Shown here piece by piece: positions 24,576-34,789 of a DNA stretch of 64,000 nt (position 1 is its first letter; each line of letters begins with the position of its first letter). The notes beneath the pieces are model-generated. The model had not been told where the DNA came from, searched no databases, and was given only the letters and a program-made list of their open reading frames with translations. The stretch spans positions 3,458,501 through 3,522,500 of the forward strand of contig NZ_CP114286.1 of assembly GCF_027111275.1 (NCBI RefSeq), given 5' to 3'. The position numbers were made by a program, and so were the translations under genes. The DNA comes from Flavobacterium luteolum. Lineage in GTDB: Bacteria; Bacteroidota; Bacteroidia; Flavobacteriales; Flavobacteriaceae.

Positions 24576-25751
24576 TTATTTCCATTTAGAAAACCTAAGT
24601 TCAGAATTATTTACGTAATCTATCCAAAAGCAGTAATATTCAGATTTTTGTATTAATAGCTTTTGAAAAGCACCAATATATTCTTCTTGTTTGAAAGGTG
24701 CTGATTCACGAATAGTCTTTTGATCTATAATCTTGTTATTCTTGTCAAATAATTTGTAAAATACTGAAAACGTATCGTTGCTGTAGTCAGTATAAAGGAA
24801 GTGTAAGTTTCCTTTAGCATCAAACTGAGTCGATAATAAATTTCCTTTTTCTGTTATCTTAATAGGTTCTAACCACTTACTGCCTCCGTCGTTACTTAGC
24901 GACAACCATAGTTGATCTGGCTGATGAGGATTTTGAGCGTTCATCGCCACGTTGTTTTTATAACCGGACAACTCAGACATACCAGGGCCAACGTTGTCAA
25001 TACCTTTACTTACTATAATGGGAGCTTCAAATGCATTAGCGTCAGTTCCTGGTTTCTTTTTTATAAAATACATCTTATTGCCTCCATAAGTACCGCATGA
25101 AACAGCGACTTGGTTATCTTTCAGTAGCGTTATTGAAGCGCTTAAGTGGGCAACCTTCTTACCTAGGATAATTGTAAATGGTTCTGTCCATGTTTTTCCT
25201 TTATCTCGCGACATCTGATATTTTAGCGAATTATTCTTACCTTCTGGGTATTCTGTATAGACTAAATGAATTTCATCGCCAAACGCAGCAATGGCCGGTT
25301 TATCCAGTAATGCATTATCACTTTTAATCGGTATCGACTTCAGTTCAAATTGTTTTTTCTCAAAATTAAATTCATAGATCGAAATGTTTCCTTCGTAAAA
25401 ACGTTTTCCAATATGCATTACCGCTAAAAAAGTATCTCCCTTTGGATTTGAAGTCAGATAGGGATTCCCTGTGCCAAATGTTTCAGGAAGATCCACAATA
25501 CCTTTTTCAGTCCAATTATCACCGTTATCATTTGAAAATTTATATGCGACTCTTGTATTTGTAGCAGATTCGTCGTTATCTTTTCTGTTGGGTCTTTTTT
25601 CCAGCCAAGCCGCCACAATTCTGTTTTTTGATGGTTTGCAAGCTGTCACCTCAAACGTTCGGACATCATTAAGAGGCTTTGACGGAACTGTTTGGGCTAT
25701 GATGGAATTTAATGATAAGATTCCGCATAAAAACAAAAATTTAAATTTCAT
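24576..25751 (-). CDS. Secreted BNR/Asp-box repeat protein (sialidase-like propeller)
   Basis: A 391-residue protein with a Sec signal peptide (FLFLCGILSLNSIIAQ). At least three Asp-box motifs, S-x-D-x-G-x-x-W, are visible: SNDNGDNWTE, SRDKGKTWTE and SNDGGSKWLE. These mark the blades of a six-bladed sialidase-type beta-propeller. Many such proteins are glycosidases, but Asp boxes also occur in non-enzymatic propellers, and I cannot place the sialidase Arg triad and Tyr/Glu pair with confidence. It is monocistronic, with a strong terminator downstream. The call exo-alpha-sialidase-like is structural, not a proven activity. Confidence 0.8.
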   Translation of the reverse strand: MKFKFLFLCGILSLNSIIAQTVPSKPLNDVRTFEVTACKPSKNRIVAAWLEKRPNRKDNDESATNTRVAYKFSNDNGDNWTEKGIVDLPETFGTGNPYLTSNPKGDTFLAVMHIGKRFYEGNISIYEFNFEKKQFELKSIPIKSDNALLDKPAIAAFGDEIHLVYTEYPEGKNNSLKYQMSRDKGKTWTEPFTIILGKKVAHLSASITLLKDNQVAVSCGTYGGNKMYFIKKKPGTDANAFEAPIIVSKGIDNVGPGMSELSGYKNNVAMNAQNPHQPDQLWLSLSNDGGSKWLEPIKITEKGNLLSTQFDAKGNLHFLYTDYSNDTFSVFYKLFDKNNKIIDQKTIRESAPFKQEEYIGAFQKLLIQKSEYYCFWIDYVNNSELRFSKWK

Positions 25752-26346
25752 AAAAATATTAGTTAACTGTTATAGTATGGTTTTTTAAGTTGTTTTTTTG
25801 CTTGTTATTTAAGGAATAGTATTGATATCCCCCGTAAAGCACAACTCTTTTCTTAATAATCAAAATTTTTCGAAATGGGTGACTTATTTCAGAAAGAAAA
25901 ATTCCCAATTAGAAAAAAAAAAGTTATTTAAGTTATCTTGATGACAGTTTTTGCCTCTGAACTTTTAATAAGTATTTTGAGCAGTTTTTTTATACAGTGC
26001 TTTTAAGAAAGAAGATTTTCTACAGTAACTGTTTGAGGATAATATTAAATCACGACAGGATGTGATTTTTTTTATTTTGTAAGATCTGCAAAATGTTAAA
26101 AATTTAGAGGGATGTAATTCTTTATTTTCCATAAGTAAATATTTTATTATCTTACGACTATAAAGGTTTTTTTACATTATAAAAGCAGGAGGGGATTTTT
26201 CTGCTCCAGCGTAAAAAAATCGGACGCTGAATGATAGAATTAATATGTTCCGGTCAAAAGGAAATATTTCGACGGCTAAATTGATTTTATAAATAATGTT
26301 TTATTTCAGCTTTGATTTAAGGGACTGAAAATTTAAATCTGCTAAA
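25752..26346. other. Long intergenic region
   Basis: About 600 AT-rich bases between the BNR gene's start and a small gene remnant. It should contain the BNR gene promoter. No RNA gene or strong repeat was seen. Confidence 0.4.
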
Positions 26347-26469
26347 ATGACTGACGAAAAAATAGAGAAAAAATTGAAAATTATATGGAATGAAATTCCG
26401 CCTAAGCAGCTTACCGCTGACAAGCAGCGCTCTTGGGATAAATTCAGTTCAAAGATATTCTGCAGTTAA
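26347..26469 (+). pseudogene. Possible truncated FecR-type anti-sigma N-terminus (40 aa)
   Basis: A short plus-strand frame encodes 40 residues. The part LTADKQRSWDKFSSKIF resembles the N-terminal cytoplasmic segment of Bacteroidota FecR-like anti-sigma factors just before the membrane helix, but a stop follows at 26467-26469. No sigma factor or receptor is adjacent. It is either a remnant or a chance small ORF. Confidence 0.3.
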
Positions 26470-26646
26470 AAGAATTATAGTTGAATGAACTGGAAATTTA
26501 AATTCTGCAAAAAATTGAAATGATTGTTTTTCCAAACCAAAATCTAAATTTTAAATGGAAAAACAATCATTAAGTTTATCTACTGCTTATTGTTAAAAGG
26601 AATTATAATTATACAGGAAAGTGCCATAGTTACTTATAAACGATTG

Positions 26647-27969
26647 TTACAAAGTGCCTGCAGCCATTTCATAATTTAATTTAGCCAGAAGAAATTCATA
26701 AGATGCTTTGATGTAATTCTGCTCTGCACTGGTCATGGAGGATTCCGTGTTAAGAATTGTATCATAGCTTAAAGCACCATATGGAAGCTGCTGCTGCTGA
26801 TTTTCATAAACTTTTTGCGCAAGATCATAACTGTCTTTTGTGCGTACTGCATTTGTCTGTGCATTGCTAAGGGATATCACCGCTTGATTAATCTCGTAAG
26901 AAATGTCAGCTTTTTTCTGTTGGAAATTAAACTCAGTCTGTCTGGTCTTTAAAAGTAATTGGTCGACACTAACAGCATTGGTAAAATGTTCTGTCAGCGG
27001 TATGCTCAGTTTTAATCCTATTGCGCTAAATCCCGACCACCACTGTGTATCAGTATAATCATAGTTAAATTCCATATTCTGAAACTGCTGAGAGTAGTTT
27101 GCTACTAGTGATAATGACGGAAGAACAGACTGGCGCTGTTTTTTTAATTTTAAATTTTGATCGATTTTCTCAAACTCCAGCTGTCTTATTTCGGTTCTGT
27201 TATTCTGCTGGGCAGCTGTAACATCTGGCAGCTCTTTTAAAAAAGAGTCTTCAAGCTTATCAGACAGTTCTAACTTGACATTGTTCTCCACGTTGATTTC
27301 ATGGCGAAGCGTATTTAAGCTGATCTCATAATTTTGTGTGGTGACTGAGGACTGCTGCTTTGCATTTTGATAATCAAGTTTTGCACGCAGATAGTCATTT
27401 TCGATTAAGGCACCATTATCGTACCTGCCCTGAGCAAGATTAAAATATTCTGAATATCTTTTTTCTTCATTAAGAGCAATTTTTTGCTGCAAATCACGCA
27501 GAAGCACATTTAGGTATGCTTCACTGACTTTTTGTTTGATTTCAATTTCTTTTCCTCTGTTTCTCTCAGCCTGCCATTGAGCTGAATTTTCTGCTATTTT
27601 TATATCATTTCGAAGTGATGAGGAAAGTATAGGCTGGTTTAGTTCCAGTGAATAGATACTGATGCTTTTTGCTCCCAGAGCCAGTAGGGTTGGTTCAGTA
27701 ATTCCTCCAAAACCCGGCGGTACAAGTATCGCTTGAATCTGAGGATGATAACTGACATTTCCTGTAATTTTTAAATCGGGAATGTAGGCCTGTTTTCGCC
27801 CTTTAATTTCTTTTTCAGCTATTTCTGTATCGTATCTGTTGGCCTGTACATCAAAACGATTTTTAAGAGCAAGTTCTTTTGCTTTTTCCATGTTCAGCGT
27901 CAGAGGCTGCTGGGCTTTTGCTGTATGAATCATTAATACGGCTATCAGTCCTGTTATATAGATTTTCAT
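26647..27969 (-). CDS. TolC-family outer-membrane efflux channel
   Basis: A 440-residue TolC/OEP protein with signal peptide (MKIYITGLIAVLMIHTAKAQ). It has the long helical hairpins rich in Ala, Gln, Asn and Glu of the family, two repeats of the OEP domain, and the typical start LNMEKAKELALKNRFDVQ. It forms the outer-membrane exit duct of a tripartite pump. It is the third gene of a minus-strand operon after the HlyD-like adaptor and the DHA2 transporter, with 15 bp between it and the transporter gene. Confidence 0.93.
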   Translation of the reverse strand: MKIYITGLIAVLMIHTAKAQQPLTLNMEKAKELALKNRFDVQANRYDTEIAEKEIKGRKQAYIPDLKITGNVSYHPQIQAILVPPGFGGITEPTLLALGAKSISIYSLELNQPILSSSLRNDIKIAENSAQWQAERNRGKEIEIKQKVSEAYLNVLLRDLQQKIALNEEKRYSEYFNLAQGRYDNGALIENDYLRAKLDYQNAKQQSSVTTQNYEISLNTLRHEINVENNVKLELSDKLEDSFLKELPDVTAAQQNNRTEIRQLEFEKIDQNLKLKKQRQSVLPSLSLVANYSQQFQNMEFNYDYTDTQWWSGFSAIGLKLSIPLTEHFTNAVSVDQLLLKTRQTEFNFQQKKADISYEINQAVISLSNAQTNAVRTKDSYDLAQKVYENQQQQLPYGALSYDTILNTESSMTSAEQNYIKASYEFLLAKLNYEMAAGTL

Positions 27970-27984
27970 AAATTTATGTTTTAA

Positions 27985-29571
27985 TTAATGGCCCGTAAGG
28001 GCTGGTTTTTCGATCTTCTTTTTTTTATAACGAAGCAGAAGTATTATAGGGATACATCCGAGAATGATCAGTCCCATGAGGAAAAATCCCTGACAATAAG
28101 CAAGTACTGCCTGCTGGCGTGTAAAGCTGTTTACAAGAAGTCTGTAAGCACCGCTGGCGGCTTCATCTGCTGCATATCCAGATTCGATAAGTCTCTGGCT
28201 GAGTCCGGCCAGACGTTCTGATGCATACTGGTTAAAATCTGTAAAATTTACAGACAATGCGCTTCGAGCCTGTGCGGTTCTTGTATTTAAAAAAATATTT
28301 ATAAAAGCAATTCCCATAGCCCCGCCCATCTGACGCAGCATGTTGGAAAGCCCCGTGGCTTGTGCTAAATCACGTCCTGTTAAACCCGCTACCGCAAGTC
28401 CAATAACAGGAGACATCATAAAAGCGGCACCTACTCCCCGCAGTAAAAATGGAATAAAAAAGAAACTGCTTCCCGCATCGGGTGATGCATTGGAAATCCA
28501 GATAAGAAATGTAGACATCAGCACAGTGCCGATTATCATTATGATTTTTGGATTTACACCTGCTTTGGTAAGCCGTGCCACGACTATCATCGCCACAGCA
28601 GTAGACATAGCGCCAGGAATCATAAATGCTCCAGTCTGGGTTGCAGTCCATCCAAGGGAGGTCTGCGCAAAGAGAGGGAATATAAATACCGAGCCCGTTA
28701 CGGCGGTGCCTACAACAAGGTTAAGTATATTTCCCATACTTAAATTAAAATTTTTGTACAGTCTTAAATTCACAGCTGGATAGTCAATTTTTAATTCACG
28801 CCAGATAAAGCTGGATAGACCAAGAACTGCAAGTAATGCAAAAATGGTTATTTCAGTACTTTCAAACCAGTCTTTTGCTCCTCCTTCCTCCAGCATATAC
28901 TGAAGGCTTCCCAGACCAATGATCAGAAAAATGATTCCCCACCAGTCCATCTTATCTGGCTTTTTGACTCCTGCCAGATTGGGAACATATTTCCAAGCCA
29001 GAAGAGCAGCAACAACTCCAATTGGCACGTTTATGAAAAATATCCAGTGCCAGCTGAAATTATCAGTAATAAATCCCCCCATTACAGGTCCGAATGTTGG
29101 TCCCAGGATCACACCAAGGCCAAAAATCGCAGTAGCGGTTGATGCTTTTTCAGGCGGGAAGGCCCCATAGATTATGGATTGAGATGTAGATAATAGTCCG
29201 CCGCCGCCAAGACCCTGAATGAAACGCCATAAAACGAGCATCCATAAATTATCTGATAGTCCGCACATTAGGGAAGCAAAAGTAAATACTAGTACGGATC
29301 CCGTAAAATATCTCTTACGGCCAAAAAGCGCTGAGAGCATAGCAGAAAGCGGTATAACTAAAACATTTGCAATACCGTAGGATGTTACTACCCATGCGAT
29401 TTCAGTTGTGCTTGCACCAATATTACCGCTTATTTCGCTCAAAGCCACATTTACCACTGTGGTGTCAATTAATTCAAGAAGAGCACAGACAATAGTGGTT
29501 GCAACTAAAATGAATCTGGCTGATCCCGTGGGGTATTCTATTGGCGGAGCAGTTTCTGAGGTTTTACTCAT
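27985..29571 (-). CDS. emrB: DHA2-family MFS drug exporter (EmrB/QacA type)
   Basis: A 528-residue transporter with about 14 hydrophobic helices. The first helix motif is LELIDTTVVNVAL. The antiporter motif C is GPTFGPVMGGFITDNFSWHW, and a motif A-like loop (ALFGRKRYF) is present. DHA2 members export drugs, bile salts or fatty-acid-like compounds by proton antiport. The start codon lies 1 bp after the adaptor's stop, so translation is coupled. With the adaptor and TolC it makes a complete EmrAB-TolC pump. Confidence 0.94.
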   Translation of the reverse strand: MSKTSETAPPIEYPTGSARFILVATTIVCALLELIDTTVVNVALSEISGNIGASTTEIAWVVTSYGIANVLVIPLSAMLSALFGRKRYFTGSVLVFTFASLMCGLSDNLWMLVLWRFIQGLGGGGLLSTSQSIIYGAFPPEKASTATAIFGLGVILGPTFGPVMGGFITDNFSWHWIFFINVPIGVVAALLAWKYVPNLAGVKKPDKMDWWGIIFLIIGLGSLQYMLEEGGAKDWFESTEITIFALLAVLGLSSFIWRELKIDYPAVNLRLYKNFNLSMGNILNLVVGTAVTGSVFIFPLFAQTSLGWTATQTGAFMIPGAMSTAVAMIVVARLTKAGVNPKIIMIIGTVLMSTFLIWISNASPDAGSSFFFIPFLLRGVGAAFMMSPVIGLAVAGLTGRDLAQATGLSNMLRQMGGAMGIAFINIFLNTRTAQARSALSVNFTDFNQYASERLAGLSQRLIESGYAADEAASGAYRLLVNSFTRQQAVLAYCQGFFLMGLIILGCIPIILLLRYKKKKIEKPALTGH

Positions 29572-29572
29572 C

Positions 29573-30667
29573 TTATTTTATTTTAACTTTTACAAATGCG
29601 CTCAAGCCGGGATAAAGTGCTGAGAAATTACGCTGTTCAGTTTTATCGAGCTGTATCCTTACAGGTATACGCTGGACAACCTTTACAAAATTTCCACTGG
29701 CATTGTCGGGTGGCATAAGAGAAAACTTTGCTCCTGTAGCTCCTCCCGCAGATTGTATTTTACCTTTTAATTTTAAATCTGGAAAAGCATCTATTTTGAT
29801 CTCTACGGATTGTCCGGGCTTTATTTTACCCAACTGTGTTTCTTTAAAATTGGCTATTATCCACAAATTTCCATAATCAATCACAGCACATAAGCTTTGT
29901 CCGGCTGTAATGTAGCTTCCTTCCTGCACATATCTTTTGGTGACTAGTCCTGATCGGGGTGCAATGACATAAGCATGATCCAAATCTTCTTTCGCCAGTA
30001 TCAGGTCTGCTTTACGCTGTTCCAAAAGGGCCTTGGCAGTTCCAATTTGTTCTTTGTCAGATTGCGCTGAGGCCTGCTGTCCGTTTGCCGTCGCTATGGA
30101 AGCCTGCTGGCTGCTGAGTGCCTTTGCATAGTCTGCTTTGGATATTCCCAGCTGGGCAAGAATGATTTCGTGCTGTTGTCTGGTTACTGCTTTTATTTCT
30201 AAAAGTTTTTTACTGCGTTCAAAATCTTCTTCAGCCCTTTTAAGATTTGTTTTCGCAGCAATGACAGCCTGCTGATTGGAATTTGCTGTGCTTAGTGATG
30301 AAGCAGCATTGTTGATACCTGCATCTGCGCGTCTTGAGCTTACTTTTATCTGTGCATAGGCATCAGCTAAGGAAGCTTCGGACTTTAGTACTTTTGCTTC
30401 AAGTGCAGTGGTATTAAAACGAATCAGTGTATCACCTTTTTTTACCTGCTGGTTGTCAGTAAAGTATATTTTATCAACATAGGCTGTTACTCCTGCCTTG
30501 AGAGTTACAATATCGCCATCCAGCTGTGCGTTGTCGCTTGTTTCGTAGTTACGGCCGCTAAGCCAATAATATGCGCCTGCCCCAATAATTAAAATCAGTA
30601 CAGCTAGAATGATTATTTTTTTTTTAGATGTTACCTTTGTTTCTTCTTTTTCTTCTACTTTTTCCAT
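29573..30667 (-). CDS. emrA: HlyD/EmrA-family periplasmic adaptor
   Basis: A 364-residue membrane-fusion protein. One N-terminal helix (IIILAVLILIIGAGAYYWL) anchors it in the inner membrane. The first lipoyl half-motif (DNAQLDGDIVTLKAGVTAYV) follows, then an Ala/Gln-rich coiled coil at about 100-210, the second lipoyl half (DHAYVIAPRSGLVTKRYVQEG), and a beta-barrel ending in FVKVKIK. It links the DHA2 exporter to TolC. It is the first gene of the minus-strand pump operon. Confidence 0.94.
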   Translation of the reverse strand: MEKVEEKEETKVTSKKKIIILAVLILIIGAGAYYWLSGRNYETSDNAQLDGDIVTLKAGVTAYVDKIYFTDNQQVKKGDTLIRFNTTALEAKVLKSEASLADAYAQIKVSSRRADAGINNAASSLSTANSNQQAVIAAKTNLKRAEEDFERSKKLLEIKAVTRQQHEIILAQLGISKADYAKALSSQQASIATANGQQASAQSDKEQIGTAKALLEQRKADLILAKEDLDHAYVIAPRSGLVTKRYVQEGSYITAGQSLCAVIDYGNLWIIANFKETQLGKIKPGQSVEIKIDAFPDLKLKGKIQSAGGATGAKFSLMPPDNASGNFVKVVQRIPVRIQLDKTEQRNFSALYPGLSAFVKVKIK

Positions 30668-31068
30668 TTGTATAGTTTTGATTTTAAAAATACTTTTTAA
30701 TGACTGCTGTTGTTCTGCATCAATCTTTAGAGATTGCCTGAAAACAGTAGAAAATATTTTATTTTACTATCGCAAAATTCTCTAAACTTAAAGACGTTAC
30801 AAAGTCCATTAACCGTCAAAACTTGTCCAAATGGTATGTTGCTTCGATGCTGGCTAAAAGCAGGAAGAACTTAAATAATTTTATAAAATAAAAAGCAGGA
30901 TTAAAATAGTGAGCTTTAAAATCAGTTATTACAGGAGGGTCATACTGATTACATTTAGCGGAAGTTTTATCAAAGCCCGGAAATTGATTCAGATATTAAA
31001 ATTTATGGACGATAAAGAAAATGTACTGAAATTTTAACGCATATTGAACAATATTTCAGCATCTGATT
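30668..31068. other. Intergenic region upstream of the efflux operon
   Basis: About 400 bases between the emrA start and the 3' end of the AraC-type regulator on the same strand. It should hold the pump operon promoter and any operator. No gene is visible; the longest frame is about ten codons. Confidence 0.45.
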
Positions 31069-31917
31069 TTAGATAATCTCGGCACTCTTTATTTCTTTGC
31101 GAAATTGATATGGAGAGACACCGCTGTTTTTTTTAAAGAATTTCGAAAAAGAAGCAAGATCCGAAAATTTTAAGTCATCTGAAATATTAGCAATTTTTTC
31201 ATTTTCATCTGCAAGCCTGTTATATGCTTCCCTTAAAATCAGCTGCTTTAAAATGTAGGTTGGAGGGAATCCCGTAACTTCCTTATTGCATATTGAAAGA
31301 TATTTGATACTCACATTGAGCAGGTCTGAATAATACTTAAGTTCTCTATGTTCATTGAAATTTTTTGTAGCCAGTTCCAGAAAATCAAATACCAATTGCT
31401 TTTTTCTTACACTTAGTTCTGTAGCACTTGAATTTAAAGCTTTGTCAACATGGCTGACCACCATGTAGATCAGAGAGGTAAATAATTGGGTGACAATTTC
31501 ATTATTGTATACGGCGTGTTCCTTTTCTTGTTTATAATAGTAAAGTATATCAAGAAGGGGCAGCATTGATGAGGTAAAATCTTCTGAGTGCACAGATATG
31601 GAATTACGCTGCTGGAAATTTACAGCTCTGTACATTTCAAAACGATTAAATTTAAAACGCAGTTTTTTATATGTTTTGACATTTATGTCTATCAGGTAAA
31701 GATAGCTATCTGAAGAAATTTCAATAAATTCATAAACATTTCGAGGCATTATAAATGCAACATCATTCTTTGAATAAGTGTTAAGCTGCTTATTTACTTT
31801 AAAAGTTATTGTGCCTGCCTTAATAAAAAGAAGTGAGGGGAACTGTGGTCTGAACAGCTTAAGCGAAGCGATTCGATTTATTAAATCTTCTTTTTGATAA
31901 ATAGAATATGCAAGCAT
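31069..31917 (-). CDS. AraC-family transcriptional regulator
   Basis: A 282-residue regulator. Its N-terminal 150 residues form a cupin-like sensing domain. The C-terminal 100 residues hold the double helix-turn-helix of the AraC family, with YYSDLLNVSIKYLSICNKEVTG in the first and FSDLASFSKFFKKNSGVSPYQFRKEI in the second. It lies upstream of the EmrAB-TolC operon and downstream of a second DHA2 exporter, all on the minus strand, so it probably controls one or both pumps. The ligand is unknown. Confidence 0.92.
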   Translation of the reverse strand: MLAYSIYQKEDLINRIASLKLFRPQFPSLLFIKAGTITFKVNKQLNTYSKNDVAFIMPRNVYEFIEISSDSYLYLIDINVKTYKKLRFKFNRFEMYRAVNFQQRNSISVHSEDFTSSMLPLLDILYYYKQEKEHAVYNNEIVTQLFTSLIYMVVSHVDKALNSSATELSVRKKQLVFDFLELATKNFNEHRELKYYSDLLNVSIKYLSICNKEVTGFPPTYILKQLILREAYNRLADENEKIANISDDLKFSDLASFSKFFKKNSGVSPYQFRKEIKSAEII

Positions 31918-32011
31918 AGTTTTAAATTGTTAATTGGCTGTTCATAAAAAAAATGTGCTGTATACTTTATCTTTTGAAGTTTAATGTGATTAATACTAAA
32001 GACCCTCTTTT

Positions 32012-33421
32012 TTAACTTGGGGATTTCAAGTTATCCCCATCTTTAAAATGAAGTCTTCTAAATACAAGGCCTGATAAGATTGTTAATGCACCCACAACTA
32101 AAAAGGTGTAACGAAATGCATTGTGAATTTCGTTATGAATTAATTTTACATCGCCTTGAAAAATTTTGAGTACAAGAAGACCAAGTGCAATCCCAAAACC
32201 AATTGCCAGCTGCTGATTGACAGAAACAAGAGAGTTGCCGCTGCTGGTATGATAATTTCTTAAATCTGCGATAGAAATGGAGTTCATGGAGGTAAATTGT
32301 ATGGAGTTAAAGAAACCCAATACTGCAATAATAGGGACGTACCAGTAGATGGAAGTGTGGATTGACGGTATGGCAAGTGTACAAATTAGTATTCCTATTA
32401 TAAAAGTGTTGATCATTAACGTTTTTCTATATCCAAAAATATTTAAAATTTTTATCACTGCGGATTTGCCAAACATTGCGGTCAGCGCCATAGGTGCGAC
32501 AATCCATCCTGAGGTGACGGCGGACTGCCCGTAAGCAATCTGAATCATCATCGGCAGCAACAGCGGGATGGAGCTGAAACCAAGACGGGTAGCCAGATTG
32601 CCTAGTATTCCAACTCGAAATGTTCGCACCTGAAATAAGTTTAAAGGAAAAAGAGGATTGTCATCTCTCACTGCATGGCGGTAATACCAGTAAAGCATCA
32701 TAAATCCAGACATCAAAATCATTAGAATAGGGGAGAGACGCACAGTACTGCCAAACAGCTCTAAAGCAATAGATAAAAGTAAAGAAGCTGATGCAAAAAT
32801 AAGAAATCCTTTTAGGTCAAAATCTATGACGGGAGACTTGTAGTCGGGCATAAATTGGACACTTAAAATAATCGCCAGAAGAGCTATCGGGATGTTAATT
32901 AAGAAAATCCAGTGCCAGGATAAATAATCAACCATGTATCCGCCTACCAGCGGTCCGAGCACCGGACCTATCAGAGCGGGGACAATGGCAAAATTCATTG
33001 CTTTCAATAGTTCTTTTTTAGGAAATGTTCGGATTAGAGCCAGCTTGCCTACCGGAGTCATCAAACTTCCTCCAATGCCCTGAATAACCCGGGCAATAAC
33101 CAAATGTGTTAAATTCTGCGAAATTGCACATAACAGAGATCCGATACTAAACAAATGCAGTGCAGCAATGAAAACTTTTTTTGTGCCGTATTTGTCAGAC
33201 AGGAACCCGCTTACAGGCATAAAAAGAGCTAGGGTCAAAACGTAGCTTATAATAGCATTCTGCATCTCAAGAGGAGATTCGTTTAAGTCCTTTGCTATAG
33301 AGGTTATTGAGGTATTAAGAATCGTGGAATCCAGCATCTGCATAAAGATGGAGGTTGCCAAAATTACAGGCAGTATTTTTTTTACATTTGTGTTGCTGCG
33401 TTCTTTAATAGTTGTATTCAT
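32012..33421 (-). CDS. DHA2-family MFS multidrug transporter
   Basis: A 469-residue transporter with about 14 hydrophobic segments. Characteristic parts are MLDSTILNTSI in helix 1, motif A SGFLSDKYGTKKVF, and motif C GPVLGPLVGGYMVDYLSWHW. It is a different paralogue from the emrB-like gene and has no adaptor or TolC of its own, so it probably acts alone in the inner membrane. The AraC regulator gene follows 94 bp downstream. The substrate is not predictable from sequence. Confidence 0.92.
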   Translation of the reverse strand: MNTTIKERSNTNVKKILPVILATSIFMQMLDSTILNTSITSIAKDLNESPLEMQNAIISYVLTLALFMPVSGFLSDKYGTKKVFIAALHLFSIGSLLCAISQNLTHLVIARVIQGIGGSLMTPVGKLALIRTFPKKELLKAMNFAIVPALIGPVLGPLVGGYMVDYLSWHWIFLINIPIALLAIILSVQFMPDYKSPVIDFDLKGFLIFASASLLLSIALELFGSTVRLSPILMILMSGFMMLYWYYRHAVRDDNPLFPLNLFQVRTFRVGILGNLATRLGFSSIPLLLPMMIQIAYGQSAVTSGWIVAPMALTAMFGKSAVIKILNIFGYRKTLMINTFIIGILICTLAIPSIHTSIYWYVPIIAVLGFFNSIQFTSMNSISIADLRNYHTSSGNSLVSVNQQLAIGFGIALGLLVLKIFQGDVKLIHNEIHNAFRYTFLVVGALTILSGLVFRRLHFKDGDNLKSPS

Positions 33422-33570
33422 AATTTAAATGCTTTCCAAATATAGAGGCGGAATAACTGAAAAGTTCCACACTGGAATTTATAATTGGAACGAACAGCTT
33501 TACGCCGAAGTAGCTTTCTTTATTGATATTCATCAAACAGAGAAAAACTAAACAGGGCAGATGCTGAACT

Positions 33571-34746
33571 TTAATAAATAATTATTTTATTATTTTTGAC
33601 TTTATATTTTAAACCAAAATCATCCTGCATATATTTCATAACTTTTTCCAGATTGTCACTTCCAAAATTTGCATTAAGAAGGCTTTTATTCAATAGAGTG
33701 CTCTGATTTTCGATTTCGACATTAAAATGCCTTTCAAGTGCGCGAATTATGATATCAAGAGGCACCTTGCGAAAGATTAGCTGTCCGTCTACCCATGCGG
33801 TATAATTTCTTGCAAAAACCTCTTCCTTGTTTAGGCTGTTTGAGTTTTTGTCAAGCACGCCCATTTCATCAGGTTTTAAGTTAACTGCATCACCAGATGC
33901 GGATTTGACCTCTACAGCACCTTCCAGGAGTACAACTGAAGAAGATTTTTCTTCTGAGTATGAACGGAAGTTAAAATGTGTTCCCAGAACTTTAACGTCC
34001 ATAGTATTGGAATGCACAAGGAAAGGATGTTTTGTATCCTTTGAGACTTCAAAATAAGCTTCACCAGTCACATAGACTTCCCGGTTAGCACTTTGTTTTA
34101 TGAATTCCTCTGGATATCGGAGTGTCGATCCTGCATTTAATTCTACTTTAGTTCCGTCTGAAAGAAAAAGAGTAAATTTTTTACCATATGGTATGCTTAT
34201 CGTATTATACTGGAGTGATGCATAATTTGATGATCCGCCATAAGTTGCCGAATTGCCGCTCTGGCTTGCAATAACTGCTCCAGATGAGTTTTTTAAAGAA
34301 CTCTTTGAATTGCTGTTAATGATCTTTTTTGTTCCGTCGGCCATTGTTATTACTATATTTTCTTCCCCTTTAACTGCGGCAGTCAAAGGCTGGGATGCAG
34401 TAAAATATTCTGATAAAAAATAAGTTCCTGTCAGCAGAAAAATAAAGATGGCCGCATATTTTAAAATCGATTTGTATGATAATGCTGCATCAGATTTGAT
34501 GTGCGGTGCATTCTGTAATGGATGGGACACTTTAGAAACTGTCTTTTCCCAGGCTTTATTTACATCTATGGTCTGGACAAAATTTATCTGTCTGGAATTT
34601 CTGTATGCAGCAACATGCTCCAGGAAAATCTGTTCATATTCCTCCTCTAAAAGCATTGCCTTTAGTTCAGCGTGCTCATTAGCTGTAAGCTCATTACTGA
34701 GATAAGCTGTTATGAGAGGCAGTATATTTTCTTCCTTAGTTAACAT
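33571..34746 (-). CDS. FecR-family anti-sigma factor
   Basis: A 391-residue FecR protein. The N-terminal cytoplasmic sigma-binding region (about 1-90) is followed by one membrane helix (AAIFIFLLTGTYFLSEYF), a FecR domain (SIPYGKKFTLFLSDGTKVELNAG in pieces, to about residue 290), and a C-terminal DUF4974 domain at about 315-390 that contacts the receptor STN domain. It lies 43 bp after the ECF sigma gene on the same strand, a standard sigma/anti-sigma pair. It resembles a second FecR gene upstream of susC in the same locus. Confidence 0.94.
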   Translation of the reverse strand: MLTKEENILPLITAYLSNELTANEHAELKAMLLEEEYEQIFLEHVAAYRNSRQINFVQTIDVNKAWEKTVSKVSHPLQNAPHIKSDAALSYKSILKYAAIFIFLLTGTYFLSEYFTASQPLTAAVKGEENIVITMADGTKKIINSNSKSSLKNSSGAVIASQSGNSATYGGSSNYASLQYNTISIPYGKKFTLFLSDGTKVELNAGSTLRYPEEFIKQSANREVYVTGEAYFEVSKDTKHPFLVHSNTMDVKVLGTHFNFRSYSEEKSSSVVLLEGAVEVKSASGDAVNLKPDEMGVLDKNSNSLNKEEVFARNYTAWVDGQLIFRKVPLDIIIRALERHFNVEIENQSTLLNKSLLNANFGSDNLEKVMKYMQDDFGLKYKVKNNKIIIY

Positions 34747-34789
34747 AGGTCTTTTATCTTAATAATCATTAATCTTAAAAATGGGTGAC

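Noticed and set aside
28340..28783. 147-codon frame antisense to the DHA2 transporter gene
   Set aside because: It is the mirror of a well-supported membrane protein gene and has no independent evidence.
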